A stretch of DNA of 64,000 nucleotides, taken from the NCBI GenBank assembly GCA_030549495.1, contig JAUIRK010000775.1, forward strand, positions 171,498 to 235,497, given 5' to 3'. Of the stretch, positions 1-12,296 are shown piece by piece (position 1 is the first letter of the stretch; each line of letters opens with the position of its first letter). A program made the translations under genes and the position numbers. The notes under the pieces were generated by a model. It had not been told where the DNA came from and searched no databases. It saw only the letters and a program-made list of their open reading frames with translations. This DNA comes from Nectonema munidae (Eukaryota; Nematomorpha; Nectonematoida; Nectonematidae).

Positions 1-1105
1 TCGTTGATACTAAGTGTCTATTAACACATTCTGAAATAATATGTCACCAGTAACTGACGATATTAGTCTGTTTTAAGTTATATTAAATGGAAAATTATTC
101 AAAAGAAAAGCAGGTTATTATTAATCTTCGAAAACCGATGCGTGAAGGGGTCATGATTTTTTTAAAACTTGCTAAACAATAATTTTACGGCTATTCAATA
201 GAAAAAGGTTCCAAAAAACAATGCAGTCTGATTTATAAAATTGTTTTCGCTTAGACACAAAATATCAAAGGATGTAAAATGATGAACCAAGCGCACGTCT
301 TTTCACCATAACTAGTCAAATTTATTAAAAAGGATATACTGTAAAGTAAGAAATTTTCACGAACTTAATTTCCAGAGTTTAAAGTTTTTTATATGAAATT
401 TTTTATAACATTTAAATTCTTTCACACATAAAATTTAAATCACTGTAATTTCGATATTCAGATTCATAAATAATTTTTTTTAGACTAAATATCTAAAATT
501 TTAGAAATATTTATTTGCGAAATTTTGTTCTTTTACGCTGGCTCTTTAACTTAAGCGAGCGCTATTTTTCAAAAGACCGTGCTAGAATCTTAGATTAGAG
601 GCAGCGCTTATGCGAAACACCCATAAAATTATTTTTAAAAGTGGCATGCTACGCGAGTATATGAGCAATTTATATTAATATATAAAAGTAAAAAAACTGC
701 AATATTTTATCTAAATTCTAAATGTAAAGCTGACAATACTAGCTACTTATAAACAATGATGGAATATGCTACGTTATGTTTCGAAATTGCGATAAATATC
801 AAAGTTTGGTACGATTTTCATCCTGATATCTTTTTTAGCGAACCTTTGAGTTGTAAATGAATTTATCAGTTTTAGTTCTTTACTTGAGTGACTACATATA
901 GAAAAGGTTGGGGAAAACTGCCGTATGTTGAGTTGAAAAGAAGACCTTGGTTAGAGCTAAACAGTTAGAAAATTTACCAAAGCTAATTTTTACCAAATTT
1001 AAAAAATGAACTTAGACCTTAGAGAAAATTTACCAAAGCTAATTTTTACCAAATTTAAAAAATGAATTTAGACTGGTGTTAACTCTTATCATAAATGCTG
1101 TTTAG
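1..1105. other. Intronic AT-rich sequence with a short duplication
   Basis: This is the intron 5' of the first visible stomatin exon. I see no coding sequence in it. A ~49-bp segment at 968-1016 is repeated almost exactly at 1024-1072, a period of 56, just before the acceptor site. Confidence 0.5.
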
Positions 1106-1201
1106 GTAGAGAGAGTGGAAATCAAAGATTGTAGATTGCCTATTTCTATGCAAAGAGCTATGGCTGCTGAAGCAGAAGCATCAAGAGAGGCTAAAGCTAA
1201 G
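1106..1201 (+). CDS. Stomatin/MEC-2 family protein, penultimate coding exon (partial gene)
   Basis: The exon follows a tttag acceptor and ends at AAG|GTATAC. It encodes 32 residues in phase 0, beginning VERVEIKDCRLP and continuing QRAMAAEAEASREAKAK. That is the end of the band 7/SPFH domain and the start of the C-terminal helix of stomatins, which are oligomeric integral membrane proteins on the cytoplasmic face that regulate ion channels (MEC-2, STOML3). The membrane hairpin and most of the SPFH domain lie in exons before position 1. It joins in frame to the exon at 6297. The family call is secure; which paralogue it is cannot be told from this fragment. Confidence 0.93.
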
Positions 1202-1639
1202 GTATACACCATGCGCACATAATAATAATAATAATAATATACATGCTGCATATTTTTGTCGTATAGCATAATGATTCCCAACCTTTTTCTTCCCAACGCC
1301 CAGTGCCGGATTAACATAATAGCAGGTGTAGCAGCTGCTACAAGCCCCGCGCTTAGTTGAAAAATGCGTCGAAAAAATCTTTAAAGATTTCTTCTTTTAT
1401 ATTTCCTCCTTAAAATAAAGTTATGCTCTTGAATTTTGTGGTTTTTTATCTTTTTTGTAGAAACTAGATCAATTTTATTAAAAAAGTGTTTTCTTCCTGA
1501 CTATCATTTGTAAATTTAATCGATCTGCTACAGGCCTCGCACTTGGTAGATCCGGAACTGCATAAAAAAAGGAAATATTTTTCATAAAAAATTAAATTCA
1601 AAAAATATGAACCATGAAATTCAATGGCTTCCCTGCGGC

Positions 1640-2960
1640 TGATGATTTTTTATTATTTCATTCAAAGTAGGACTTATTTTTGTAAGTTTGAGTCTTAAGT
1701 CCCCTGTCTCATCTATTTTAAATTTATTTCCTTGTTTGCTTTTCAGATATAGCGCAGCACTGAACCCCGTTTTCACCAGGTATGTCAAAGGAAATGCGAA
1801 AAATAAAATTTGAAAAGTAAACTTTTATACATCATCATCAATTTTTATGCCTTTAAAAATAAAATTAAGATTGGGAAACTGATGAAAGTCATGGCAGCGT
1901 AAACTTAAAGCGAATATCTCTAATTTGTTGATGAACACACCAATAATTCCCTTAGCTTTTATTATGTTTGAAGATCTTCACTGAAGTTTGATATTAACAT
2001 CATTGAATTTTCAAAAATATCAGCCAGATAAGCAATATCGTTTTTAATTGAACATATGTTTCCTTATTCTCATCTTTGAAAAATTCTAAAATGCTCTTAT
2101 AAAGTTCAAAAAATCTTTAGAGACAGTTACCTTTCGAGAACCATCTCACTTCTGTGTGTATCAAAAGAGAGCTAAACTTTTCTTCATTTTCCCTACAAAG
2201 ATTTTTAAAAAGCTTATCTTTAAGTGGGCTTGTCTTTATTTTAATAAATTGTCTTTATGACAATTTGTAAAGATTTGAAAAGGTTTGGTGACATCGTTTT
2301 ACCGACGAGATGTTGTATATGAATGACACAATGAACCGTTAAAATTTATGGGCAAGTTCTTTTCAAATGGGCTAAAAAACCTTTGTAGACGCCAACGATT
2401 GACTGTGCGCCGTCTGTTGCACACGCTAAAATATTTTTCAATGAGTTTTTTTCAAGAAAAAAGTTTTCTACAACTTTGAAAATTATTGAACCCTTTGTAT
2501 CACTAACCAGAGCCTTCGCAACTAAAAATTGCTCTGTAAATTCTGAATTGTCATCAATGTATCTAACATAACCAACGATCATTGTAGTATAACAAATTGT
2601 TTGAATCCTGGTCACATAACGTAGTTTCTATTTTTTTTTCACAATTTATTAATTCTTGCCAATACTGTGTTGTTACTCAACGGAACAGATGAAGGTAAAT
2701 TATTATCACCTGAACCAATCATTGTGCCAACAAATTCTTTGATACAAGTTAGTATCAAAATTTCTCCAATATCATGTGCTGAAGATCGCATATTTACGTA
2801 AGAGTATTACGTGTCTTGTTTTATCAGCGTGTGTCAATCTTATTAATGCATCATTATGATTGGGCAATAGAGAAAATATGTCTTGGTTAATAAATGATCA
2901 AAAATGTTTTTCTGATCGTTACACTTCACTATAAATTATATATCAAAAATATATAAAATT
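1640..2960 (-). pseudogene. ZBED5/FAM200-like hAT transposase relic
   Basis: The best open segment is 2615-2346. It contains YVRYIDDNSEFTEQFLVAKAL and, after an acidic stretch, ACATDGAQSIVG. These match the catalytic region of ZBED5/SCAND3-type hAT transposases, where the motif is CTDGAPSM. Further downstream on the same strand, around 2165-2080, the block HTEVRW...KGNCL followed by ILEFFKDE is readable after frameshifts. Many stops and frame changes mean it is dead. It sits inside the stomatin intron, on the opposite strand. The outer boundaries are approximate and I did not find terminal repeats. Confidence 0.7.
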
Positions 2961-3265
2961 TAGGAGAAAAATCTTGTCGAACGCCTCCTTGCCATTAAGC
3001 GCCCAAAATAAAAATTATAAAGCCCCCCTCCGGGAACGATAACATCAAAGATTGGGGACCTCTGGTATAGCACATGCTATGTATATATATTTGGTATCAC
3101 GACTTTTCGTCAGTTTTCATTTAATTAAATAACAGTTGTCTCCTGACAATTAACCACTCGTCTTTTTATCGCCAAGACAATTTATTATACGAGAGTTAAC
3201 GAAAACTCAGTGTTTACATCACGACATTTTATCGGTCTGATTTTCTGAGATTCAATCTTAGAATA

Positions 3266-3425
3266 GGATTAGTGGCGGGAGTAAGGTTGGCTAGGTGCCG
3301 GGTTTCGATAACTCAAGGAGGTTTGGGTTCGATTCCGCATCGAGCGTACTTTCCTTGCGTTTTAGATAAAAGCGGCGCAATTGTGCCTTCTCGATGAAAA
3401 CACTTCATGGTACCTTTTAATCATA
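3266..3425 (+). repeat. tRNA-derived SINE, family 1 (copy 1)
   Basis: There is a B-box-like GGTTCGATTCC near 3330 and an A-box-like TGGCTAGGTG near 3289, about 40 bp apart. The 3' part (ACTTTCCT...AAGCGGCGCAATTGTGCC, to about 3405) recurs at 36895-36960 and, inverted, at 41140-41212. The three copies in different orientations show this is a dispersed element and not a tRNA gene. Confidence 0.7.
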
Positions 3426-4890
3426 TGATGATTATATATTTTGATTTTTTAGTCAACTCTTTTTTATTTATAAGAAAGTGAGAAAATTCGGGTAGTAAAA
3501 GATTTTTAGGAAAATTAAATTTTGATCGCTTCAGAGTTTCTTAATTTTTCGTTCACTTGTTTTTGGATCTCATGTTTATGCGTCCAAAATTTTATGCATG
3601 AAAAGTGATTGCTTACTTTTGAACAAATTTCAGTCGAATGTTCCCAAAGGAAATGCAGATGAATTCTAACTTTCAATGAAATTAAATTGGAATGTTTAAA
3701 GTTTTCTGTTTGTTCGGTCGTAAATGGGTTTAAATGAAGGCTGCAGAATCTGGCTCGGAATAATTTTCGCCAGAAACTATGAATAGGTTATTATTAGTTA
3801 TACTTTTTAGTGAAATAAAAATTATAAAGAGTTATTTGCATTTTTAGCTCATACGGAATGAAAGTAACGAAACACAAGTTTTTTGAAATATAAATAGAAT
3901 AAATCCTTGAACTAAGGCAAACAAGGGTAAAAAAAACTTAAGCGAAGGTAAAACAAGACTGAAATATCAGAATGTTTATTTGAGAATAATTGAAACTTAT
4001 AAGTGATAATCTTGATATACTTGCCAACTTAGCAAACTAGATAATATTTTTTGATTACATCTATAACAGACTATTTCTTGATGTACCTCTTTCATGATCC
4101 CCATATTTTCTAGATTATATTATTTATTATCCACATAATGGACAATGAAAAAAATGTAAAATATTTCTATCATGCATGTGCCCTTGAGTAATAGATGTTT
4201 CCTAATTTTAAGAGTGAATGAGTACTAGTTTCTTAGATAAAAAAGAGTTTACTTAGAAAATTTTCGTAGGGTGCTATGTCTGAATAAAAAAATTTCATTT
4301 TTAGCTCTTTGGAATTACACTTACATACAGATTCAACATACATTCTAGCTAGAGTAAAAATCTAATAAAATCATCCATAATGCATCAAATTGTCCAATTC
4401 CAATTACATTATTATTGTATTCAAAAGTTGCGATGATGAAAAGTCGAGTGATGTAATGTATTCGAGATGATTTGTCTGATGACAATCTAGCGCATGATTA
4501 TGTGTCGAGAGATATAAGTGATGAAATGTCGTCTAACCTTACATACATACATATATATGTATATGTGTGTGTTCACGTTATGAAAAAAGACGCGTAATTT
4601 CAACACGGATAAAATAAATACTTTTTTGGAATGAGTGTAATAGTAGTTTTTAATGGGGAAAAGAGAGGTTAACAAAGCAATCATTGATTGACACACAAGG
4701 TTACGTACACACACGCTGATAGAAGGAAGAATTCGAAAAAGCGGAGTGAGATGAATCTGATCTGAGAATACATTTTTTTAATCATGCATAGAATGATTAA
4801 AAAATTAATGGCCTTGAAAGTAAATGATCAACTACATTTAGAGAGTAAAAGTACTCATGCAATTCAGACAGACTTGGCAACAACTTCCGT
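3426..4890. other. Intronic AT-rich sequence, nothing recognised
   Basis: I see no coding sequence, terminal repeats or RNA gene in this part of the stomatin intron. Confidence 0.4.
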
Positions 4891-5242
4891 AGAGATGTAT
4901 CGGATGTGAATTTTTTTACATCCGCGGATGCAGATATTAGATCTGACATTCTAGCGGATGCGGATATCCAAAATAAATTTTTATGCGGATGCGCACATGA
5001 AATATTTTTAAAAAATTTTGTTTTATATTTTACAGTATCTTACTATTTTAATCCCTTTTTTTACATTTTTACTAGAATTTAAAGACAACAAATCTTGTAA
5101 GTTTTAAGCAAAAAAAATACGAAAAGTTTCAATAGATATTTATAAAAATTGATTTTAAATTTCCGATGTTAACATGGAAAAAATCCGTGGATGAGGATGC
5201 AAAGCGGATCTAATAAATTTTGCGGATATCCCATACATCTCT
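4891..5242. mobile_element. Short non-autonomous element with AGAGATGTAT ends
   Basis: The left end AGAGATGTATCGGAT and the right end ATCCCATACATCTCT are inverted copies with one mismatch. Several GCGGATGC/GCGGATAT repeats lie just inside both ends, and there is no ORF. I could not find a clear target-site duplication. A MITE-like DNA element is the most likely explanation. Confidence 0.6.
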
Positions 5243-5696
5243 AATCCTTAATATAGACATTAATGGTCGAAATAATTATACTTTCTTCAAAATAATTAAA
5301 ATATTAAAAAAAAATTCAAGAAGGAAGTTATTAAAGTTTCCTTAAGCTGCTTAAACTTCATTTCTATCTTTCTTGACAAACGATCCTCAATGCCCCCTCA
5401 TATTTTAAAATTCTTAAAAAAAATCAAATTAGCTCGTAGAAAAGAGTAGAAATTTTATTGTAATGAAAAAGTGGTGTTATATATGCAATTTTTAAAAGAG
5501 GGTCGTAATCTTAGTCCTCTTGACTTTTTTTCCAAATGAAACTTACATTGTCATTAATTCCATAATATTGTTCAAACGATCCTTACTAATTCTACTACTG
5601 TCACCACTTGCTCCCTGATAGAATTACATTTTTTTTTAAATTTAGTTTCCGGTATCGAATCCAAGTGAAGAATATTCTTCCATAAATTGAAAGATG

Positions 5697-5900
5697 GTAT
5701 AGGTGTCACGATTGGAAATCGAATTCAGACCGGTAGGATCAACATCCTATGCTCCAATGATAACCAATAATAATCGATTTTACGGCTACTTTATCTATTT
5801 TGTATAGGTATGTTACGATTGAAAATCTAATTGAGACCGATAGGATCAACATCCTATGCTCTAATGATAACAAAAAATAATTGATTTTACTGCTACTTTC
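5697..5900 (-). repeat. Tandem pair of a tRNA-like SINE (family 2)
   Basis: Two ~90-bp units start near 5705 and 5812, a period of 107, and are about 88% alike by eye. Read on the minus strand they carry GAATTCGATTTCCAATCGTGAC, a weak B box followed by the same CCAATCGTGAC tail seen at 36360-36385 (+). The head-to-tail arrangement suggests a tandem SINE or a local duplication. Confidence 0.55.
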
Positions 5901-6296
5901 CCAGCAAGCGTGGCTCTAGCCGGTTTTACAACTATGAATAAATATTTGTTCAAGTTTACGTTTCCTATTTTGCCTATTTTGTTCGTCGTTTAATTTATTT
6001 TTGTTATACCCTTATCCTTACCCAAATTTTGTAATTCATAAGCCTTTTTGATAAACTCTCCTTTTGATCTCTTATTTATATGGCCAAACTATCTTAGCCT
6101 TCGCTTTTCCAATATATCATTTATTTCTTTTACTTGACATAAAATTTTTCTCATTCATTCATATTATTATTATTAATAATTTATGCTTTTCATAATGAAT
6201 GAATAGTAGATAACGCACTTTGCAGAGCGGAGGTGTGCTATCTCCAACTGATGTTTTTGATGACATGTAAATATAAGAGACATTTAACTTGCGCAG

Positions 6297-6545
6297 GTCT
6301 TGGCTGCAGAAGGTGAGCAAAGAGCGTCTCGGGCGTTGAAGGAGGCTGCCATGATTTTGGATGAGTCACCGTCAGCACTACAACTGCGCTACCTGCAAAC
6401 ACTGAGCACGATTTCCGCGGAAAAGAATTCAACCATCATCTTCCCGATTCCCTTGGAAATGTTTAGAAACTACTGCAACTTCAATAAACACCAGGCCTCT
6501 GTCTCTCCTTGCAGCGAGGCCCAGACAGTCAAAGCAATGCTCTAA
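6297..6545 (+). CDS. Stomatin/MEC-2 family protein, last coding exon
   Basis: The exon follows acceptor gcgcag and starts in phase 0 with VLAAEGEQRASRALKEAA. It continues with the signature ALQLRYLQTL, then EKNSTIIFPIPLEM, and ends at TAA (6543-6545). These blocks are the conserved C-terminal helix and the short hydrophobic strand that help stomatins oligomerise. The last ~27 residues (from about RNYCNF) are not conserved and include several Cys. The intron between this exon and 1201 is 5.1 kb and full of transposon debris. The first visible AATAAA-like polyadenylation signals lie around 6855-6880. Confidence 0.94.
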   Translation, partial: VLAAEGEQRASRALKEAAMILDESPSALQLRYLQTLSTISAEKNSTIIFPIPLEMFRNYCNFNKHQASVSPCSEAQTVKAML

Positions 6546-6960
6546 GTTATAAAAAATCCTCCTTTCCATCTCCAAATATATCAAACTATTAAGGAATGCA
6601 TGCTATTTATTAAATTCTTTTTAATTTTTGTATAATATTGTTTTTAGACATTTTTGTTGTGTTTCTTTAAATTTTATGGTGTGTGCAAATATATACCATT
6701 GTGAGTGTTACATCCTAGAACACTTACATCGAATGGTACAGCTGTCTTGAAAAAGATTACTTATAATATGCCCTATTTAAAATTTCTTTTTAGTTTTTGT
6801 ATAAACTGCATTTTAAACATTGTTGTTGTATTTCCCTAAAGAGTATGATGTGTGAGCAAATAAATGTCTCAATAAATTAAGTGAATGTTACATCTTAGAA
6901 CACACTATCACACCGAATAGTATAACTCACTTGTCAATTCTTACAATATATAGATTGACG
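6546..6960 (+). repeat. Stomatin 3' flank with a diverged ~180-bp duplication
   Basis: A segment from about 6605 to 6765 (TTTTTGTATAATATTG, later GTGTTACATCCTAGAACAC) recurs in diverged form at about 6785-6945 (TTTTTGTATAAACTGC, later ATGTTACATCTTAGAACAC). It lies directly after the stop codon, so it may be 3' UTR sequence. Two AATAAA hexamers fall in the second unit. Confidence 0.5.
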
Positions 6961-8935
6961 TTTTATATAGTATTTTATATATTATTTTTAGTTTTCTTTA
7001 AGATCACCGAAGTCATTCTTAAAAAAATAAGATGTTCTTTTTTAATCCATTTACAACCAAGCAAAGCTGATGAGTCTAGTAATTCCTATTTAATTTGGGA
7101 AAAGTAAGAGTTCATCTACGTTCCCTTTGGATACATTGGTCTAAAACGGGTTAAAAAGTAAAAAATTTCCTCATCTTATCAAGTCATGATTAGCGAGTTT
7201 TTGTTTTGGTGAAGGTTAGGTAGAGATTGGTTGGGGATCCACATTGTACAAATCAATGACGAAGAAATTAACTTCAAAAATGTCTTTAAAGAATCAAATG
7301 GATTCACAGTTTTTTAAATTCCAGATATATAATTCTATTCAACCAAAGAACAACATTTTAAACATAAAACAAATCTTGACTCTAGAAATATGAAAAGATT
7401 AACCCATTTCCCAATTTTCCTTTTTAAAAAAAATAATTTTTTTTTCTCTTCTTTTTTCAATGATTTTGAATATAAATGTGGTTTTTAATTTTTTGTTTAA
7501 AGGGGTTAAAGTAGCTCTTGGCATTTCGTAAGCAAACTTATTCTAAATATCAACAAAAATCATTTTGATATACTACAAATACGCTATCCTGCTAACTGTC
7601 AAGGTTAAGAAATTGTTTAGCGTGAGATTTTTGAAGTCAAAGGCATGCTTCGGCGTGAGTTAGGTTGCGATTAAAGAAACTTCTTTGCCTTTTAAACCAG
7701 CGCTTTGATATGTATTTATTTATTTGAAAGCTCTTTATTATTTAATTTTATCAAAGACAAAGAAACTTCAATTTGTAGAGATCTAAAAATTGTTTTGTTC
7801 CTTTTACTTATGCTGAAAATACGTTCTTCCTCCCTATGTTTACTATAACACGAATACTTTTTTTCAAGCCATGCTACTATCTGTATCTAAAAAATAAAGC
7901 GTCGGACTAACCAGGTATCTTTCTTAGAGCAATTTTCCTTTTTTGTTAGAAGTTCTAATCACTTAAGAAAATTGCACTGTTTTAAAAATAGCAACTTTCA
8001 GAGGCTCTTTAACAATTGAATATATGGCGTTAAGTCACAATTCTTGATTTTGGAAACATGAAAATAATATTTGGATTTTTAATGAAGTGATAATGGCTGA
8101 CATCTTTTTTGCTTCTTTATATTTGACCATTATTTGTTGCAGCAATGTGATCATTTAGGTTATTTAAAATTTCACAATTGAACAATTTGAAGAAAGTTTT
8201 GTAACATTTTGTCTCTTAGCTGGAATAAAAACTTGTTTTTTGAGATAAAGTTAGTGTACAAAATAAAACCATGTTATATATATTATATCACTATACACTT
8301 ATATTCTTTTGTAGAATCCTTGGAGTCAAAATATTACATACTTCTAATCAATATTGTCTTTTACTACATTCCCGGGAATATTAAGTGAATTCATATACGT
8401 ATATATGAAGCTTAGCAAGAATCAGAACCACAAAGATCTTAAAACTTCATTTCATAGAAAAATCATTATTTGAAAGACAATTCCATGGATTATTTCAAAA
8501 TTAAAAACTGCTAACTTATGATTTTAGAATCTTTTTTTGCGCTAAAACTCTAAAAAACAATTGACTTAACTTTTTAATAGCTTAATATGAATCAGTCATC
8601 TGTACTGATGGATGATTCGCTGAGATATGCATATATATGTTTGTCATAGCTGTACATAATATATATTTTTTTAAACATTACCGCCACCGAAGCTTTTCGG
8701 AGGAAGACCTTTCCGCAAAAAATATAAAAGCTTTCAAAACAATCAACACCTCCAAAAAAGGGTTTTTCATTGGAAAACGACCAGTTGTAGATAACTACCT
8801 TCATTTTTATATAAAAATATTACAATCACAAGTCAAATATCACCGCATGAGCTATATAAAATATGTGAATACTAAATATGTACTTTTAAATCTTTATTTC
8901 AACAAATATACCTAAGTTTGAAAGATTTCTCTACA
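6961..8935. other. Unassigned AT-rich sequence
   Basis: Only short spurious ORFs occur here, none with recognisable motifs. I see no paired terminal repeats. Confidence 0.4.
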
Positions 8936-10290
8936 TCACTTATTCAAAAGATTCATGAAGGGCAAATTTGAGCGATCTTTCTTAAGTCTTTTGATAACCA
9001 AAGAGTTTTTGAAGAAATCTCGAACATCAGATTTCTTGACAAAATGCCAGCGTTTTCCTTTCCAGTACCTGTTCATGGCTTTCTTAAGCAGCTTGTCAGC
9101 CTCAACAAGAACAGCACCATTCATTACGAATTCCATTACCTTCATCTTTTCTTCTTTCACTGGTCTTCCTTTGTGGAAATGTCACTCAAAAGCACTGACA
9201 TTGGATTCGAGTACTAACTCTGTAGATATTTTGACTGCTGCGACAGTTGAGATGTGCATAATCATTTCGATACCTTCATATAGTTTCTTTTTTGTTGACA
9301 GAAAAGCTTTGATCAATTCCTTGCTATCATCATCATTCTCAGTTTCGACTTTATCTAGCCGACTTAAAAAAATCTTTGTACTGATAACGAAGTTTATCTG
9401 AAATGGATTTAACATTTTTCACTGGTAGTGCTCTAAGTAAAATATGTTTCATTATATTGCAAACAAAATGTTTCAATGAGACCATTGCCATTTCTGCATT
9501 TTTTCAGTGACTCTTTTAAACTTTGTTTGTAATCAACTTCATCAGGTTCAGAATTAGGTGCATTTGTCACTTTAAAAGTATAATCTCCAAGAGAAGTTTC
9601 TTTAGATAAAGTTCTCCAAATCTTCAACTTGTAATGGGTTAAGTGATACACTTTTAGAGAAATGTCTTCGAGATAGTTTGGCGCAACTCCTGTATCCTGT
9701 CCGAAAAAAAGACTTATTTCCTTCTTGCATTTAGCATGAGGCATTTTCTTGCGGAATATTTGAGACATTTAAAGATTCAGTTATATTTTTATCTTTAGGA
9801 ATGGATCTGACATTTGAATTATCACCAAAAGATTTAATTGGTTGTGTCTCTTCAATCATATCACCACCCACGGAAAGGCCAATTGTTTCTCCTGATTCAG
9901 TAGCGACATTTGAAGAGCTATTCCCTTTATACTGAAAAAGTGAATGGTTGTGATTTTTGATTGTTCTTTTTCCCGCAAATCTTTTCTGTTGGATGCAATC
10001 TTTAAGTGAATGTTGTAGTTTTTGCGTTTGATTTGCTTCTCACAAACTCTACAGTTGAGTGTTTCTCTGTGGCTCAAAGGTTTGAGGGCTGCAGCCACAC
10101 TTTTCTTCAGTTTACTTTCTGCAGCAGCAGTTTCTTCTCACTTTTTGCGTCCACATCTTCTTTCCCATGCTCATTTTCTGCAGATACATCTTTTTCAGAC
10201 TCATTTTCTACCATGACAATTTTATCAAGATCTTTGCCACATTCTCACTTTCAATGTCATTGTCTGTTTGACTTGATGACATATTTACTA
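8936..10290 (-). pseudogene. Broken repeat-family protein (unclassified transposon-like)
   Basis: Four consecutive minus-strand open segments (10098-9856, 9768-9433, 9415-9182 and 9160-8936) read as one broken protein. The N-terminal part has a C2H2-like core, CRVCEKQIKRKNYNIHLK. Later blocks are KMPHAKCKKEISLFFGQDTG, then AFLSTKKKLYEGIEMIMH, then KGKRWHFVKKSDVRDFF. The gaps between segments are only stops or frameshifts. The order and the zinc-finger-like start suggest a transposon-encoded or multi-copy protein. I do not recognise a named superfamily and could not place terminal repeats. Confidence 0.55.
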
Positions 10291-10414
10291 AAGAATATTA
10301 ACTTTCTGAAAAATGAAAATGTAAGTGAATTAAAAGATTTGTAACAAATAAATATTAACTACAACGCATTTATCAACACAAAACAACTGACTGAAACTTG
10401 AGAAAATATCGGTC

Positions 10415-10520
10415 ATTGAATCTGCGGTAAGCTGCCGATCTAGCCGATGTCTGCAGCAGATATAACCTTCCAAAGCTTTCTGCAGCTGATGCTGTTGACA
10501 TGAGCTTACCGCCGGTCGTG
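10415..10520. repeat. Imperfect palindrome beside the broken repeat protein
   Basis: GCGGTAAGCT near 10422 faces AGCTTACCGC near 10504, with CTGCAGCAGAT and CTGCAGCTGATGC facing each other inside. The roughly 100-bp stretch can fold on itself and is GC-richer than its surroundings. Confidence 0.5.
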
Positions 10521-10540
10521 CAAAAAAATAAACGTGGCTG

Positions 10541-11080
10541 TCAAACACTAAAGGGCAAGAGTATTTGACTTCTCACTGTGAGAATTAAAAAATACTGCTC
10601 TACACGTGATTGGATGTCATCTAATTGTGTTGCCTCGATAGGAAAGGTACTGTGGGGCTTAATTTTTAGTTTCTCAAGAAACTTCCTCCTGATGTTTCTA
10701 GGAATTTCTGTGATTCTATTTATAATTACAATCGACCCCAACTTTATTACCGACCAAGGCAAAATTCTCCTTGCTCGATGAGTAGGCTTCCCCCTATGTA
10801 AAATTATTCTTCGTTTTTATTATCGGTCTTGTTGAGAATCAATGATGTAGACTGTGCGATGTCAAACGGCTTTTAAACTCAAGAAATCTTCCATACCCCT
10901 AAAATACCCTACATTTTAACCCGTAAGTAGGGAGAAAAATGTAATTTTCCGCGACCCAGAATCTTAGAAATAGACTCACATCAACCCATAACACTAAAGG
11001 GACGAATTTCATACTCTATATTTTTCTAATGGCGATTCTTTTAAATCTGAAACTGTGCAAGAGAAAAGAATTTAGGGGAC
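10541..11080. other. Unassigned sequence, possible coding remnant
   Basis: A 73-codon minus-strand frame (10762-10541) includes EIPRNIRRKFLEKLKIKP and IEATQLDDIQSRVEQYF. Its composition looks protein-like, but I do not recognise it. The rest shows nothing definite. Confidence 0.3.
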
Positions 11081-11928
11081 ATCCATACAATGCCACCAGA
11101 TGATTTAGTGTCATCTGTCTCTAACGGAAATCTCGAATCCTAATTCATCCTCTAAAAGTCACCAATCAAGACATTTTGACCTATGAAACTCATGCACAAA
11201 ATCAATTAAAGCCTCATTCTTGAACAGGAACAACAGGAGTAGAATGCTTCCAAAACCTTAGACGATTTACATGCAGCTTTGATAAAAGAAGGTTTATGTT
11301 ATTAGTTTCAAAACATAATATAAATTTCATTCCAAGAATATCAGACACTACTGAAGGAAAACGTCATATACGCACAATGCCGTCTAAATTCAGAAGGTAA
11401 AAATAACCTCATAAATAAAAAGGCGGAACTTCACTTATGCAACAAAATAGTATATGCAGGATATAGCTTCACTTTTTTTTCTGTTTGTTTTATCTGTTGA
11501 TGATAAAGCTAGTTCCAATGGGTGTCACTGGTGCTACAAAGCAGTCTTCTGGTAATGCATATGGAGTATGAAATTCGTCAACCTGATAATGATTTTCTGA
11601 AGGCTATGGAACATAAATTAACACATCAGTGTATGCTTCTTGGGAAATTCGTAAAGCATCGTCGAAAGCTGCTCGTGAAATATCCTATTCAGGTGAAAAA
11701 CACGACTCAAGCACTGCATACTCCCATGGATGGGATTTCGACCACAAATTGGAAGATTTTCAAGACATTGTTAAACGTGACTGCAAAATCAAGCCTATTG
11801 CAATGATCTTTTCTGATGGTGGACATGACAAGACTCCTAGGTGTCCCAAAACGCTTGATGTGGCAATTCAACAAAGTATAGCTTTGATAGATTTTTTATT
11901 TCAATTCATGCTCCAGACATTTCAGACT

Positions 11929-12188
11929 TTAACCCGTTAACGCCCATGTCGACTTTACAAAAATAAAATCGTCTGCGTTTATCAAAGCTCTTTAACCCAT
12001 TTAAGACCAAGCAAAACAGACGATATTTAAAAAAACGTAGACGATTTATATTCAAAGTCATTGAAAAAAGCAGACGAAGATGAAATTACTTATGTTCCAA
12101 AATAGGAACATTGGTCGTAAATGGGTTAATACAAATCTTCTGCTTTACATTAGATATCGTCTGATTATTCTGGTCGTTAACGGGTTCA
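11929..12188. mobile_element. Outer TTAA MITE (CCCGTTAACG ends), interrupted
   Basis: The left end TTAA-CCCGTTAACGCCC is at 11929-11945 and the right end GTTAACGGG followed by TTCA (a mutated TTAA) is at 12176-12188. Internal ATCGTCTG and TATCGTCTGA boxes match the 130-bp family. It interrupts protein A and is itself interrupted by the copy at 11992-12129. Confidence 0.75.
11992..12129. mobile_element. TTAA MITE copy a (nested)
   Basis: TTAA flanks CCCATTTAAGACC at the left end and GGTCGTAAATGGG at the right end. Three (C/A)AGACGA boxes and the hairpin GTTCCAAAATAGGAAC are present. It sits inside the older element at 11929-12188. Confidence 0.85.
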
Positions 12189-12296
12189 AGTAGAGCGACG
12201 AATGACAGCACCAAGTAACACATTGGCTCGTTTAATCCTCCCCTATGATTAGTTTGGTAACCTTGATTCTCAGAGACGAACAATAGATGTGGAACA

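Noticed and set aside
3320-3350. Possible tRNA gene (B box GGTTCGATTCC)
   Set aside because: No acceptor stem or anticodon arm could be built, and the 3' part recurs in two other places, so it is a SINE.
8592-8915. Overlapping 70- and 92-codon ORFs on opposite strands
   Set aside because: AT-rich composition, no recognisable motif, and neither frame continues into a neighbour.
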